Shown: piece after piece, positions 35,446 through 47,460 of the stretch
How the letters are laid out: each line of letters opens with the position of its first letter
Position numbering within the stretch: the stretch's first letter is position 1
NCBI GenBank assembly: GCA_009103225.1
Contig: RHPI01000638.1
Coordinates: forward strand, 678,010 to 742,009
From: Chlorokybus atmophyticus
Taxonomy: Eukaryota > Streptophyta > Chlorokybophyceae > Chlorokybales > Chlorokybaceae
DNA length: 64,000 nucleotides
Direction of reading: 5' to 3'
Notes under the pieces: generated by a model
Told to the model about the DNA's origin: nothing
The model's database searches: none
Seen by the model: only the letters and a program-made list of their open reading frames with translations
Position numbers and translations under genes: made by a program

Positions 35446-38226
35446 CTTGCTGCCCTGCTACAGTCTAACCTTTGCCTCCGAGTAGGCCTACGTGGCTTGG
35501 CCTGGCCGGGAGAACACAGATCGTCTGGCCCAATGCTTGCTCCCCGGCCTGGCCTGGCCTGGTCGTTTGTGCGAGCAGCACGTCTCAAACAGCCGTTAAG
35601 CCGGATAAAGGGCTCATTTACCGTTTTTGTCTTAGCATGGCCGCAGTGCACGCCGTTGATGCTTGACTGGCGTCACATGACCCTTGGATCCAACGGTGCT
35701 CGTGCGTCGACTCAACACAGCCCCCCGTTATAATAAAGCATGTGCAGGTTATGAGGGATTGCGTACCTTGGTCAGTGACAAAAAGGGTAGGCAATGCCTA
35801 TACCTTTTATAAGTACCATATTCCGTCCAACACAACCCCTACAAACAAGCCCCCCCCCCCCCCNNNNNNNNNNNNNNNNNNNNNNNNNNNNNNNNNNNNN
35901 NNNNNNNNNNNNNNNNNNNNNNNNNNNNNNNNNNNNNNNNNNNNNNNNNNNNNNNNNNNNNNNNNNNNNNNNNNNNNNNNNNNNNNNNNNNNNNNNNNNN
36001 NNNATATATTAGAGATGTAAGTTGCCTGTAAAAGGGGGGTCACAAACAAAGCTCCCCCTACCCAATTTAATGTATGTGTATTTATCGTTAATTTATGCCT
36101 TTCGATACACCTCAGGTATAAGGGGGGGGCGGGGGTATTCGAGGGAATATGGTAAGCTCATTTTATGACAAGAAGCTCACTATGATCCTGTACTAATTAT
36201 GCTCATGTTTAACCATTTAAGGTGGGATGGGGAAGGGGGAGGATCGACGCTAAGCTTTATTTGTTGTTGATATAACAATAAAATCATGGTCACAATCGTA
36301 TATAATTAACCTTTCTTTTTGATATGTGATCAATGATTTGCATGGCAAGTTACGTAATGTGCATGAAATGCACATGTTATGTCGAGCAGATGTAACATTG
36401 CATGTTGATGACACATTCAATTGTCACAAGAAGCGGGGGGTGGGGGGCATGGGGGATTAAGATGCTATCTTCTTCGCATCTTTTCAAATTAGTATATATT
36501 TTGTTAAATTAGTATATATCGTGCACGATGATCATTTTCTATTGCGACACGATGCATACACTCTTTCGAAACTGTAACAACTATACGTATTGCAACTATA
36601 AGTATTGCAACATGTGTACCAAAGGTGTATGCTATGGTTCTGCCTGTACTATCACATGCATCGGTGTACAAAAAATACAATTGATGTTTGAAAAAAGCAC
36701 ATGTGCTAGTCACATGCATCGCGTGTAATGAAAGGTGTAGAATTTACAATATGACATGACTGTCTTTGTCATGAGGTGGTGATGTGCGCAACGTGTCACA
36801 TACTATCAAGCCAAACATCCACTTTAAGCTAGCACATTGATGCTGCATCAATAAGCTCCAACTATCTTGTACATTGTAACAATTAATCATATGACTGATA
36901 CTGCGATCATTAGCAGTGCCTACACTAAGCATTGTGCAAACAAGAGTTGTCATTTGTTACATGAACAAAGTAATATGTGGTGACGTTACACTGTGCCGTT
37001 CAATGCGTAGATTAGCAATCCTTATTGCATCGGGTTTTTACATTACCACTCTGCGATAATCCTTGTATTTACCCATGCCTGAGACATTAAGGACACTTAT
37101 GAGTGTAACCAAAGTGGATTGAGAAATTGCAATTAAAGACAATTCTCTATCGGAGCTAGCCACTTGTTTAAATGTAATCACATGAGCGCAACCACAAACA
37201 TGCAGGTAAGCCCATGTCCATATAATGGCTAGCTACACCACTCCACTTGCTGGTGTGATTGACCTTGAACATAAGGTGTTTTGCGCTTGAAGCAATGCAG
37301 GATTTGGCAGCATGCGACGCAATGCCTAACGGGGCTAGGCGGTTGTGATAGCTTGGTAGTGATTAGTGTAGTTGTGTAGGCGTGCTTGCATGCCACTGGC
37401 ATGCATGCGAGTATGCTTGTGCAGTGATAGGCAGGGATGACACTACGTAGCTTGGTGTGACGATGTTGCTGTTAGTGGAGAGAGAGATTAGCCCGGTGGT
37501 AACAGTGTGAACCCTTCGACAGAGATAATGAAGTAGCATTGCTGTGCAGTAATGTTGCCTGCGTATGCCACACGGCACTTCACATGTCCTATATGCACAT
37601 CACAGTGCATTGGGGGATGCATTATGCAGTGTCAGTGTTTTACTGCAGGCATTTGTTGCCCCACCTCTACTCCCTCCACATACCTTATGCACCGACCTTT
37701 GATTGACTGAAAGCCCCAACACTGAGGTTACTCCTCCTTGTGCGCACATCGTAAGCAATGCCCTCTACATGCAACTGCCACTAAGAGAAGTCATATAGTA
37801 GGATCTCATGCAGTACACGCTGCACATACAATGCGATGTGCAACTAAGCACCCATCACCACATCAATGCATGCAACTTACGTGTGCATCCACCTACTTGA
37901 CATACCCGCACAAGCAAGTTCATTTGTATAGGAGGCATACTGTCAAATGAACGAGCATACACCAAGACTACTGCATTAAACATTGAAGAACACAACAGAC
38001 AATTCTTGTGGGCAATCGGTGAGTGACAGGAATGATGATGAGCCACCATCCTCTCCCCACCACTAGGCAATGCACACAGCACAACACCCTGCTTATGTTG
38101 GGAACAACATTCGTATGCAACAGGCTTGCACCTGTTGTTGGCTTGGTAATAACAGATTGTCCAACCAATCAAGCTACACCGGGCTTTGTGGCGTGTCCTG
38201 ACCGATGGCCTATCATACCCAAACGC
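35446..38226. other. Long AT-rich intergenic region containing assembly gap 35864-36003
   Basis: About 2.8 kb without a recognisable gene. A 140-base N run at 35864-36003 follows a C homopolymer (35850-35863). G-runs occur at 36122-36135 and 36434-36455. The left part up to about 35700 is the LZTFL1 upstream region. Confidence 0.5.
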
Positions 38227-39384
<1,158 letters not shown>

Positions 39385-39598
39385 GGTGACGGCGACCGCA
39401 ACGACAGCGGCAGCGCCGACGGCGGCGGCGACGGCGTCCTGCGCGGAGAGAACGTCACTGTGGGCGGCTGGCGCCTGATGCCCGCTTCGGTCTTACCGGA
39501 CGGCTGCGGCCACTACGAAGTTATGCAGTTCTACAGGCAAATCGCGTCGTTAAGATCTAACACACGCTGCAACACGCTTCGGACACACTGATAGCGAA

Positions 39599-39617
39599 TT
39601 AGGGTTAGATTTAGGGT
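39599..39617 (-). promoter_or_regulatory. Telobox-like element upstream of RPL37A
   Basis: Plus strand reads TTAGGGTTAGATTTAGGG, that is AACCCTAA plus CCCTAAA on the coding strand, about 215 bp upstream of the ATG. Teloboxes (AAACCCTAA) are common in promoters of plant ribosomal protein genes. Function here is inferred from position and family. Confidence 0.5.
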
Positions 39618-41036
39618 CGAGGTGGCAGTGGAGGGGACGGCGACGGCGGCGGCGGCGGAGGAGCAGGAGTAGTAGTGGGTGGCGGAGGTGCAGAGTGCAC
39701 GTCATCAATGCAAACAGGGTGTCGCCATGCTTAGATGTCCTTCTTTCTTTGGCTTCTGGTGCTAGTTGGTCTCAAAGCTTGTGACATAGGTACACGTTTT
39801 GCACTCGTTCGCTTGTGCCTTGGCGGCAGCATGGGAGCAAGCGTCCTCTGTGATTAATTGTGGAGTCGCATGTGCCTGCGCCTTCACTGACCATTGTATG
39901 GTGCATTTTGATCACACTAAGTTTCCGTTGTCTCAGACGATTGTGGGTCCGTTTCGCGCTGCGTACATTGTCATTCTGCTATTTATTGGTATATCAGGCC
40001 TCGTCACTGAACCGCTTAGTGGAACGCTTACTTATGTGTTGTTGCTTTCAACCATCAGAAACACACAAGTTGATATACACGAATCACTGGTGCAATCATG
40101 CAGTTGTCCTGCAACTTGCGCTGCTGGCCTGGCATTGAGCTGCAATTACAATGGTGTCTCTTCTTACCCTTCATGCACAATGTGAATCGATGTGAATCGA
40201 ATTATACCACAGGGTAAGAGAATATCTCTCAGCAAGACAGAAGACTGTATTGAAGTAGAGTAACTATTGAGGTCAAGATTGTAACTACCAGACGCCGGAT
40301 ACATGCCTGCACAGTACCCACATCAAACTAGAAGACTGTAAGTAGAGTAACTATTGAGGTCAAGATTGTAACTACCAGACGCCGGATACATGCCTGCACA
40401 GTACCCACATCAAACTAGAAGACTGTAAGAGTAGTACTGAACAGTGGCTGGGCTAAGGGGGAAGGGCGGAGGGGCATGGTCCAGGGCGTCAACATTCTTA
40501 AAAAACAACACCATACAGCATGTTGGCCCCATTTCCTGAACATCATAGACCTTGGCGTCTCTTGGGTTGCTTGCGCACTCAACTTCCTGGCCTGCTTCCT
40601 TCCTACCGCCTGTCTACCACATGTCTCTTACCCCTTTTCAAGCTGCCTTGTTGGTAATCATACAGGTTAGGTGGTGGTCAACGCTCAGGTGTCAGCATGG
40701 ATTTGCAGACATGCAACTTGTTGACTGACGCGAGCATAAGCATATCTGATCAATGCATTGGGCTTTGTATATATACACGGGCATTTGTACGACACCTTGC
40801 ATGTGTTGCTGCGTGCTGACTGGACTACACGTTGTGCATGCGCATGCATGTCCTGCATTTGATGTACGCTGATGGCAAGAACGATTCACATCCACCCGTG
40901 GTGGGAAGCATAATGGCCCTTACGGCTCTCAGGTGTCAAGTACACAAGAATGGGATTGTAAGCAACGCCTGCAGCTAAGCACAACAGCCTGTACCAAACT
41001 AATATCCTGCATATGTCAACTCTAGCTTCAATCAAG
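39618..41036. other. Intergenic region with tandem duplication
   Basis: No gene recognised between RPL37A and the NADH dehydrogenase. A GGCGGC/GGAGGA-rich stretch occurs at 39620-39690 and an 87-bp-period duplication at 40254-40430. The open frame 39799-40185 has no recognisable motif. Confidence 0.45.
40254..40437. repeat. Tandem direct repeat, 87-bp period
   Basis: Two almost identical copies beginning AGTAGAGTAACTATTGAGG and ending in AGAAGACTGTA. A third partial copy of the GAAGACTGTA end precedes them at 40240. Near identity suggests recent duplication. Confidence 0.9.
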
Positions 41037-44000
41037 TTATATGCGACTAGTGTCTCGGCCAAACAGTTGCTTCTTCATCCAATCCATGACCACTAAGCAG
41101 CGGGTCCGCCAGCTGACTTGCATGCTTGCGTATGCTGCATACCTGCACAGTCATGCAAAGCACAACAGTCATTTTCAACCTTCATGCCAACAGTGCACAA
41201 TCCTTGCATACTATATTATACACAGCAAAACGCATCTCACCAGCACTTACCAAAGCCACATGGTTGTGACACCTGATGCCGCCAGATGCCAGAAGCCGGT
41301 CTCAGCAGATGCCTCCCCGCCGCCAATGGTAGCAAACTGTCCGAGGAAACGGTATTTGAATGGCGGCAGGCCTGACTCTTCACCGCCAGGCGTGCCCTGT
41401 TCGAATAGGGCCGGCTTGCGCGTCGCCTTGTTCAGCAGCTTGCCCAGATATCTCCCTTGCTGTGCAGCCACCTGCCATATTGCAACAGAGCTCTTATGCC
41501 ATGCTGCAGTAGTTGTTCAGGCTTGCAGCGGAGTTGCTGCGACACTTGCGTAACGTACATGACAGCCAACCATAGTGTAGCCTGCAATGGTCAACAACAT
41601 ATAAAGCCAAACCTGAGCAGTGGCAGGCAGGTTCTTCATCTGCGAATCCACCTTCTTCAACGCCCGGGTAAAGTCCTGCACACAGGCAACACCTTACACT
41701 GAGGTCAACAGCTGCTGATATGCTCATTGAAAAGGACAATGATGCCTGATGGGCGCACCTTGATATTCAGCTCATGCACGTCAGTGGTTTTGTCACAGAA
41801 CTCATTTAACAAGTTCTGGAAGGTCTCTCGCTGGAGGTAAATGTCAATCTGAGGATACTGTTTCCTCAACGCTTCCATGGCCACCTCAAACTCTTTAAGA
41901 GACACCTGCATGTCAATGAGCATCGCATGAGCAAGTACACATGCAAACCGCATTGGCACATGCAGGATGTCAAGGGTATAAGTGTAAAAGACCATAGGAA
42001 CGTTACCGTTCCACTGTTTTCAGTATCAGCCATGTTGAAAAGCTCCTTTGCATCTTTGTGCATCTGCTTGCCCGTGATGGTCGCGCAATCCCCCAATGCA
42101 TAGACTCCCTTACAACCCCTCACCCTCAGCCACTCGTCTGTTGCAATGGCCCTGCGGTCCTCTTGGTCAATCTTCTCCATAAACTTGGCCACCAATGGTA
42201 TTGTCCCTATGCCGGTGCTCCAAACACACAACCCGAATGGCAACTCAACCGTCCTGCAAACCAACCATGCAGCGTGTCAAGCATGTTGATTGACATAGCG
42301 GGGCTTACCCACAGTGGCAACTGCACTAACCATACTCCTTACTGTGCGGGGTTTGCTTTTGGAGCTACCACGATGTGGTTTGGATACACTGCAGTCACTC
42401 GTTGGTTGGTTCGCACGTCAATGGCATCTCGAGCAAACTTCTTCTCAGCATAAGTGCTTATGCTAGCATCGAATGAATTCTGTACATGAACACGTGGAAT
42501 TAGAGGTTACCACAAACCGCATGCGACTCTGAATACCGTATACTTGTATTCAGGAATGGCTTCTGCAATGCTGCCCTATTGCAAACGCACTACCAGCCCT
42601 ACCAGTATGTGATCGCCGGATTGAACAATCGTGATCATAGGCAAACCAGCGGTCTCAGGGTAGAGTCTTGCCAAATCCTCATGTAGGAAATCATTCAGCT
42701 CTGCTGCAAACTCAACACCTGCATTCGGCAGCACTTCAGCCTCTTTTGCACAGCCAAACCTTGCATGACATGCCATACACTTGTATAGGCTGATATAGCC
42801 CACACTGCCCTACCCAAAGTCCTCACTCAATGTCATAATGCAGTCAGTGCACATTGTTTTGCTGAACATAGCGCAACGTATGCACGCCTCAAGGGTTCTG
42901 CTCTGCTGTGCATGTCAGCCAAACAGCGGCAAATCATCACCTGTTGGGCCGCCTCCAACCACCACAAAGTGAAGCAGAACCTGACGCTGCTCATCGGTGA
43001 GACCCGGCAGAACTGCTGTTTCGAAGCAGTCTATTATCCTCCCGCGAATCTCCCTCGCATCTGGAACCTGCACGTGGTGTTGCTGTAAGCCAGACACTCA
43101 ACAACAGGCATACAGTTGCATGACAATGCATTCAAGCAGCTACTGGGTATGTTTATGGGCATCAAGCACACAACCCACACAACTGTCATACCTCCTTCAA
43201 GAACAAACAGTACTCGTTGACGCCAGGAGTGTTGAAAGTGTTGTTCTGTGCGCCAACGCTGATGACCAGCAAGTCATAGTCTAGGCTGAACGCGGCTCCT
43301 GCAGGAGCTGTGATGTTGGTGCGATCAACGCAAGCAATCTTCTTTGTCTGCAAGCACATACGCTTCTGTTATTGCGATTAATACACCTGGTGCACTGGCT
43401 GCTATGATGTATGACATCAGTGCACAGAGTACCTACAAGCATGAGTGCGGACCTCTGGGTCTATGTTCACGCATTCGGCCTCAAAGTAGCGGGCATCAGT
43501 GGACTTTGTGCGCCTGAGGAGGCGTCGGATGGGTTCAATGACGGACCGGTTCTCAACCGTCCCGACTGTCATGCCCGGCAGGAGCGGCGTCATGAGAAAG
43601 TAGTTGCGCGGGGACACCACTGTTACATCATAGTTGTGCACGTCCAGCTCCTTCAGCACGCTCACCGCTCCCCAACCAGTGCCCAATACCACCAACCTCG
43701 GCTTTTTCTACAGTACAAGCAGTTGATGTGTATTGCTACCTATGTAACTGGTTCTCATGTAACGAACGTTATGTCCAATCACAATGAACATCGAAGCAGT
43801 GTGTTCTGGTTGTAACAATTAAAGAAGGATAAGTGTTCCTGTGACTGATCGGCAGTGATTGAAGGTAAGCTGATCTCAATGCGATGATACAAGATAACGG
43901 TATGTGCGTGCTACATGCTTGTTGCATGCGTCTCATACTAGTGGCAAGAAGTCATCAAGCTCGAAGAGACCGGTGTCAACAAATACCCGAGCATGCATTG

Positions 44001-44455
44001 ACCAGCAGCACAGCTAGGTACAGCATCGTGCATTGCAAGTGCACAAGTTGGTCATAATTCTCATGCGCTGAAATGCAGCACTGCATGCACCCAACTTGAG
44101 GTGCAGTGCTCTCACACACCTGCTGTGCAGCATCCTGTGCGTCCGCAATGGCAACATTCGGTCTTGTCAGGCTGCCGAGCGCCGTGAGAGGGGCCAGCCA
44201 CTGCGATTGCGGGCGACCGTCAACGGCTTGGCAACTGCCGTAAGTGTAAGCGCCAGCTGCAGCTACTGCCCCCGCAGCGGCGAAACCGACTGTAGCATAC
44301 GTAGCAGTCCGCTTAGTCCAAAACCCATGCTGCTGCTGCTGCTGCTGATTGCCAGCAGCTGCAACTGCAGCAGCTTGGCTGTTTTTGTGCGCCGCTTTCC
44401 AGCCGGAGGTGAAGTAGCGCCCACGATCAAACAGGCGCACGAGCCCCCGCCTCAT
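41037..44455 (-). CDS. NDB: Type II NAD(P)H dehydrogenase with EF-hand (NDB type)
   Basis: Rotenone-insensitive, non-proton-pumping NAD(P)H:quinone oxidoreductase of the mitochondrial inner membrane. Twelve exons: 44455-44120, 44013-43939, 43707-43453, 43347-43192, 43067-42941, 42718-42603, 42479-42343, 42253-42007, 41905-41759, 41675-41613, 41471-41251, 41112-41037; 651 aa in phase. The N terminus is Arg-rich (targeting-like) with a hydrophobic Ala-rich segment. The FAD loop is [14 protein letters not shown], the NAD(P)H loop [16 protein letters not shown], and [12 protein letters not shown] and [11 protein letters not shown] follow. An EF-hand loop [12 protein letters not shown] interrupts the second half, the mark of Ca-regulated NDB enzymes. 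The C-terminal membrane anchor ends [10 protein letters not shown]. Exon 2 is tentative. Confidence 0.92.
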
Positions 44456-44817
44456 CCTGCCGCACGCAAGCCAGCCTGGCTACGGCCCCCAAACAAAGCC
44501 AAGCTGCTGTTGTATTCTATTTCAAGCGGGCGGACTAGCGAGCATTGCGAATGCGAGAAGCAGCTATGCTTCTGCAAGTGGTGTCGCCTGCGCAGGAGGA
44601 AGACCAGGAAGGGGCAACAATGACGAGCGGCGGCGAAGGCGGCGGCGGAGGCCGGACAAGCCAGCGACAACGCCTGTCTGCTAGACGGTCCCTTACAGCT
44701 GCTCCGGGTAGTCCTTTCGCATCTGCTGTAGTCTGGCGGGCGCCAAAATCGGTCGGCGCACTCGTAGCCTTCAACACAGTTTATAGTAAGTGTTATTGCC
44801 AATCCTGCCGCAGTTGC

Positions 44818-44890
44818 GACTCCATGGCCCAATGGATAAGGCGCCAGCCTACGGAGCTGGAGATTCTGGGTTCGATCCCCAGTGGAGTCG
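44818..44890 (+). tRNA. tRNA-Arg (anticodon ACG)
   Basis: 73 nt. Acceptor stem GACTCCA pairs with TGGAGTC, discriminator G. D arm contains AATGGATAAGG. Anticodon stem CCAGC/GCTGG encloses loop CTACGGA, giving anticodon ACG. T arm is CTGGG TTCGATC CCCAG. No intron. Lies 363 bp upstream of the NADH dehydrogenase start, on the opposite strand. Confidence 0.97.
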
Positions 44891-45177
44891 AGGGAAACCT
44901 TTTGCCTCACCATGGTAACTGTGTCTTCCCAACAAACGTTTTCGGTACTCCGGTAGGCCTAGTTGTGACTGTTCACGAAGTACTAAAGATCTTCCTGCTT
45001 ATTGTACCCTCTGGGTTCGATCCCCAGTGGAGTTGCTGACACCTTTTGCCTCACTAAAAGGCGCTTCAATGTAATTATGGTAATTGTGTCTAAGCAACGG
45101 ATGTTTTCGGTACTCCGGTAGGCCTAGTTGTGACGGCTGTTCAAAAACTACTAAGATCTTCGTGTTCATTGTACCCC
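44864..45177 (+). repeat. Duplication of the tRNA-Arg 3' half plus downstream DNA
   Basis: The T-arm/acceptor half of the tRNA and about 120 bp of downstream flank (44864-45006) recur diverged at 45010-45177. Shared blocks are CTGGGTTCGATCCCCAGTGG, CCTTTTGCCTCAC, TTTTCGGTACTCCGGTAGGC and TTCATTGTACCC-like ends. The second copy has no 5' tRNA half, so it is not a tRNA gene. Confidence 0.85.
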
Positions 45178-45492
45178 AATCAATTTTATTGCTAATCACT
45201 TCCTTGACACACAAATTACAGCACAAAACCTTAGTCTCAAGTTATAACACAGAATCAAAGAATCAAAAATGTAATTTTGATGTTATTGCACGGCTTTTGT
45301 TAGGAGAAAAGGCAACCTTTATCAAAAAACCTTGCTTAGACTGTGCTGACGGGCTATCATAGCATGTCATCACGCTGTGACATAAATGTCTTGCTACTAC
45401 TCTAACATATGTTCATCTTGTATACAGCATAAATGCATACCATCTTACTGATATGTTCCGTGGGTTAATACCACAAATCTTCCCTTCTAAGC

Positions 45493-45650
45493 GGCAGAGT
45501 AAGTTACGACCAAGTTAATAGTAACGTACTTTATTGTTAGCAAAGGAAGGGTTGATACCAAAAACCTTTTCTTTAATTTGCAGAGTAAGTTACTATCAAG
45601 TGATGACGTATGTTTTCGGTAGCAAAGGAAAGGTTGATACCATAAACCTT
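45493..45650. repeat. Diverged tandem repeat, about 88-bp period
   Basis: Two copies share GCAGAGTAAGTTAC, an AAGT...GTA segment and AGCAAAGGAA followed by GGTTGATACCA and AAACCTTT. Non-coding, AT-rich. Confidence 0.65.
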
Positions 45651-46104
45651 TGCTTTGAAACCAAAAACAATTTACTAAAGTAGTAGTAACTTACTCCGTT
45701 GCGATTTGTTGCTAGGCGTAGTAAGAAGGAATATGTATGATAAAACGATGTTTACATTCTATTATAGCATATCAAAGTTATAGACGTGTTGTTATATTTA
45801 CATCTCCGTGAGATATGTAGCATACATAGCATACTTCCCTACTCATCCGTTTTTGTCCATCATAACCGAAGTTTGACGAAATTCTTGAGGCGATCATGAT
45901 AAATTTTGAAAAAGCAGTTCGCCAACAATTCTTTAACTTAAAGTTCGCTTGGCTATCGATATATGCATGCCGGGCATCCCTGCTGAAGTCAATGCAAGCA
46001 GACACTTGCTTTCACTACTTGTCATATACGCACCACTTTTAACATAAAGTATCATACAGCAGATAATAGCACGAACACACTCACAGCATGGACACATGCA
46101 CTTG

Positions 46105-46180
46105 CAGTTGCACACGCATACGCACACACACACACACACGCATGCGCACCCACGCACATGCGCATGCACACGCACGCATG
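46105..46180. repeat. CA/GCAC microsatellite
   Basis: Nearly uninterrupted alternating purine-pyrimidine sequence with an eleven-fold CA core and GCATGCGCAC flanks. Confidence 0.85.
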
Positions 46181-47460
46181 CACAAACGAAAAAGGACCCC
46201 TCCCCATTAACCATTGCATAATTACAACACCGAAGGGGTCGGCTATGGGGACTAATCATGTGCAATGCAAGACGGGCATGAGCAACAGCAAGCAGGGAAT
46301 GTGGGACCAACGCAAGCAAAGGCAGTGTCCACATCACACATACACAACGCGTGTGTACCGGAAATCGTAGACGCTGTTGCGTGCATGCAATAGTGCAACA
46401 CACATTTGAACATGTTGCACAATGCACATTAACAACGTACGTCAACAACATACATACTCACCTACTTTACACATGTTCGTCCACCGGGCTACCTACCCTA
46501 CCCACTCTACTCCTACCCTGTTAGTCATGCCAGCATGCATGTGCAGCCCTTGTTACCTGCACCCAGGCTGTTGGTCAGCGGCCCATCTCTCCAATGTTGC
46601 CGCAGTAGCAGACTCACCGGACTCCCCCCTCCTCGCAAGTGTGTATGCCACTTGCATTGAGCCTATTGGACAGCTTGTGCAACTAGACGCGTGCAGACCA
46701 CGACTTGCATGCCCATGCACAGTCACTGCTCAGCACCAATGTAGCAGTCACCAGGTACATGTACAGGATCTCCAACTCTAATTTCTATGCATGGCATACA
46801 AGGGAAGCACGTTGCAATGAGCAAGCACAACAAGAGCCAGCAAGCACAACAGACCAAAGGGGCGAACAATGAAGGCTGGGGTCAGCTTACACTATGTGCT
46901 GTAGCTAAGGGCATGCGTACGGAGAGGGCAGTAGCAGGCAAGTAGCGGTCGAATGTAGCAAGCAAAACAACCAACCTGTTGCAATGTGAGCGAGATGTAC
47001 CTTGGACACGCACTCAGCAGTGGGAGTTAAATGAACTAGAGCCGCGTACGCGCCTCTCCTAATGCAGAGGCGCAGTGGCAAAGAGAGGAGAAAGAGCAGA
47101 GGTGTGAGAACATGCCACGACAATATGAGCATGCCCAATGCGAGCATGTAAATAAAATAAACCCTCCAACCTTTTACGCCACGAACACATGCCCACCACG
47201 TTTTTGTCAACACCAGCCCAATCGCAACCAAGATTTATCATGACTGCTGCAAACCAGTGTCATTGTGGTGCACATAATGTGGATGACCAACATCACTGTC
47301 GGCTTTAACCACCCTTGCTATGACCACCAATCAGAGGGCCTGCACACCAACAGGCAGGACGGGCGTCCAGCAGGTGCAGACACATTATGATGAATGTTGT
47401 CCTACCGCACTTTCCTGCCTACAGAATAGTGGTCATCAACCGCCACAGCTGTTTGGCCCA

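Larger units (their letters stand above)
45178..47460. other. Gene-poor stretch with repeats
   Basis: No gene recognised. Diverged tandem copies around a GCAGAGTAAGTTAC ... AAAGGAA(A/G)GGTTGATACC core lie at about 45493-45650. A (CA)n/GCAC microsatellite occurs at about 46105-46180. Confidence 0.5.

Noticed and set aside
45010-45036. Second tRNA-Arg gene
   Set aside because: Only the T arm and acceptor half are present; the D arm and anticodon arm are missing.
46105-46180. CRISPR-like or other regular repeat array
   Set aside because: It is a simple CA/GCAC microsatellite without unique spacers, in a eukaryotic genome.
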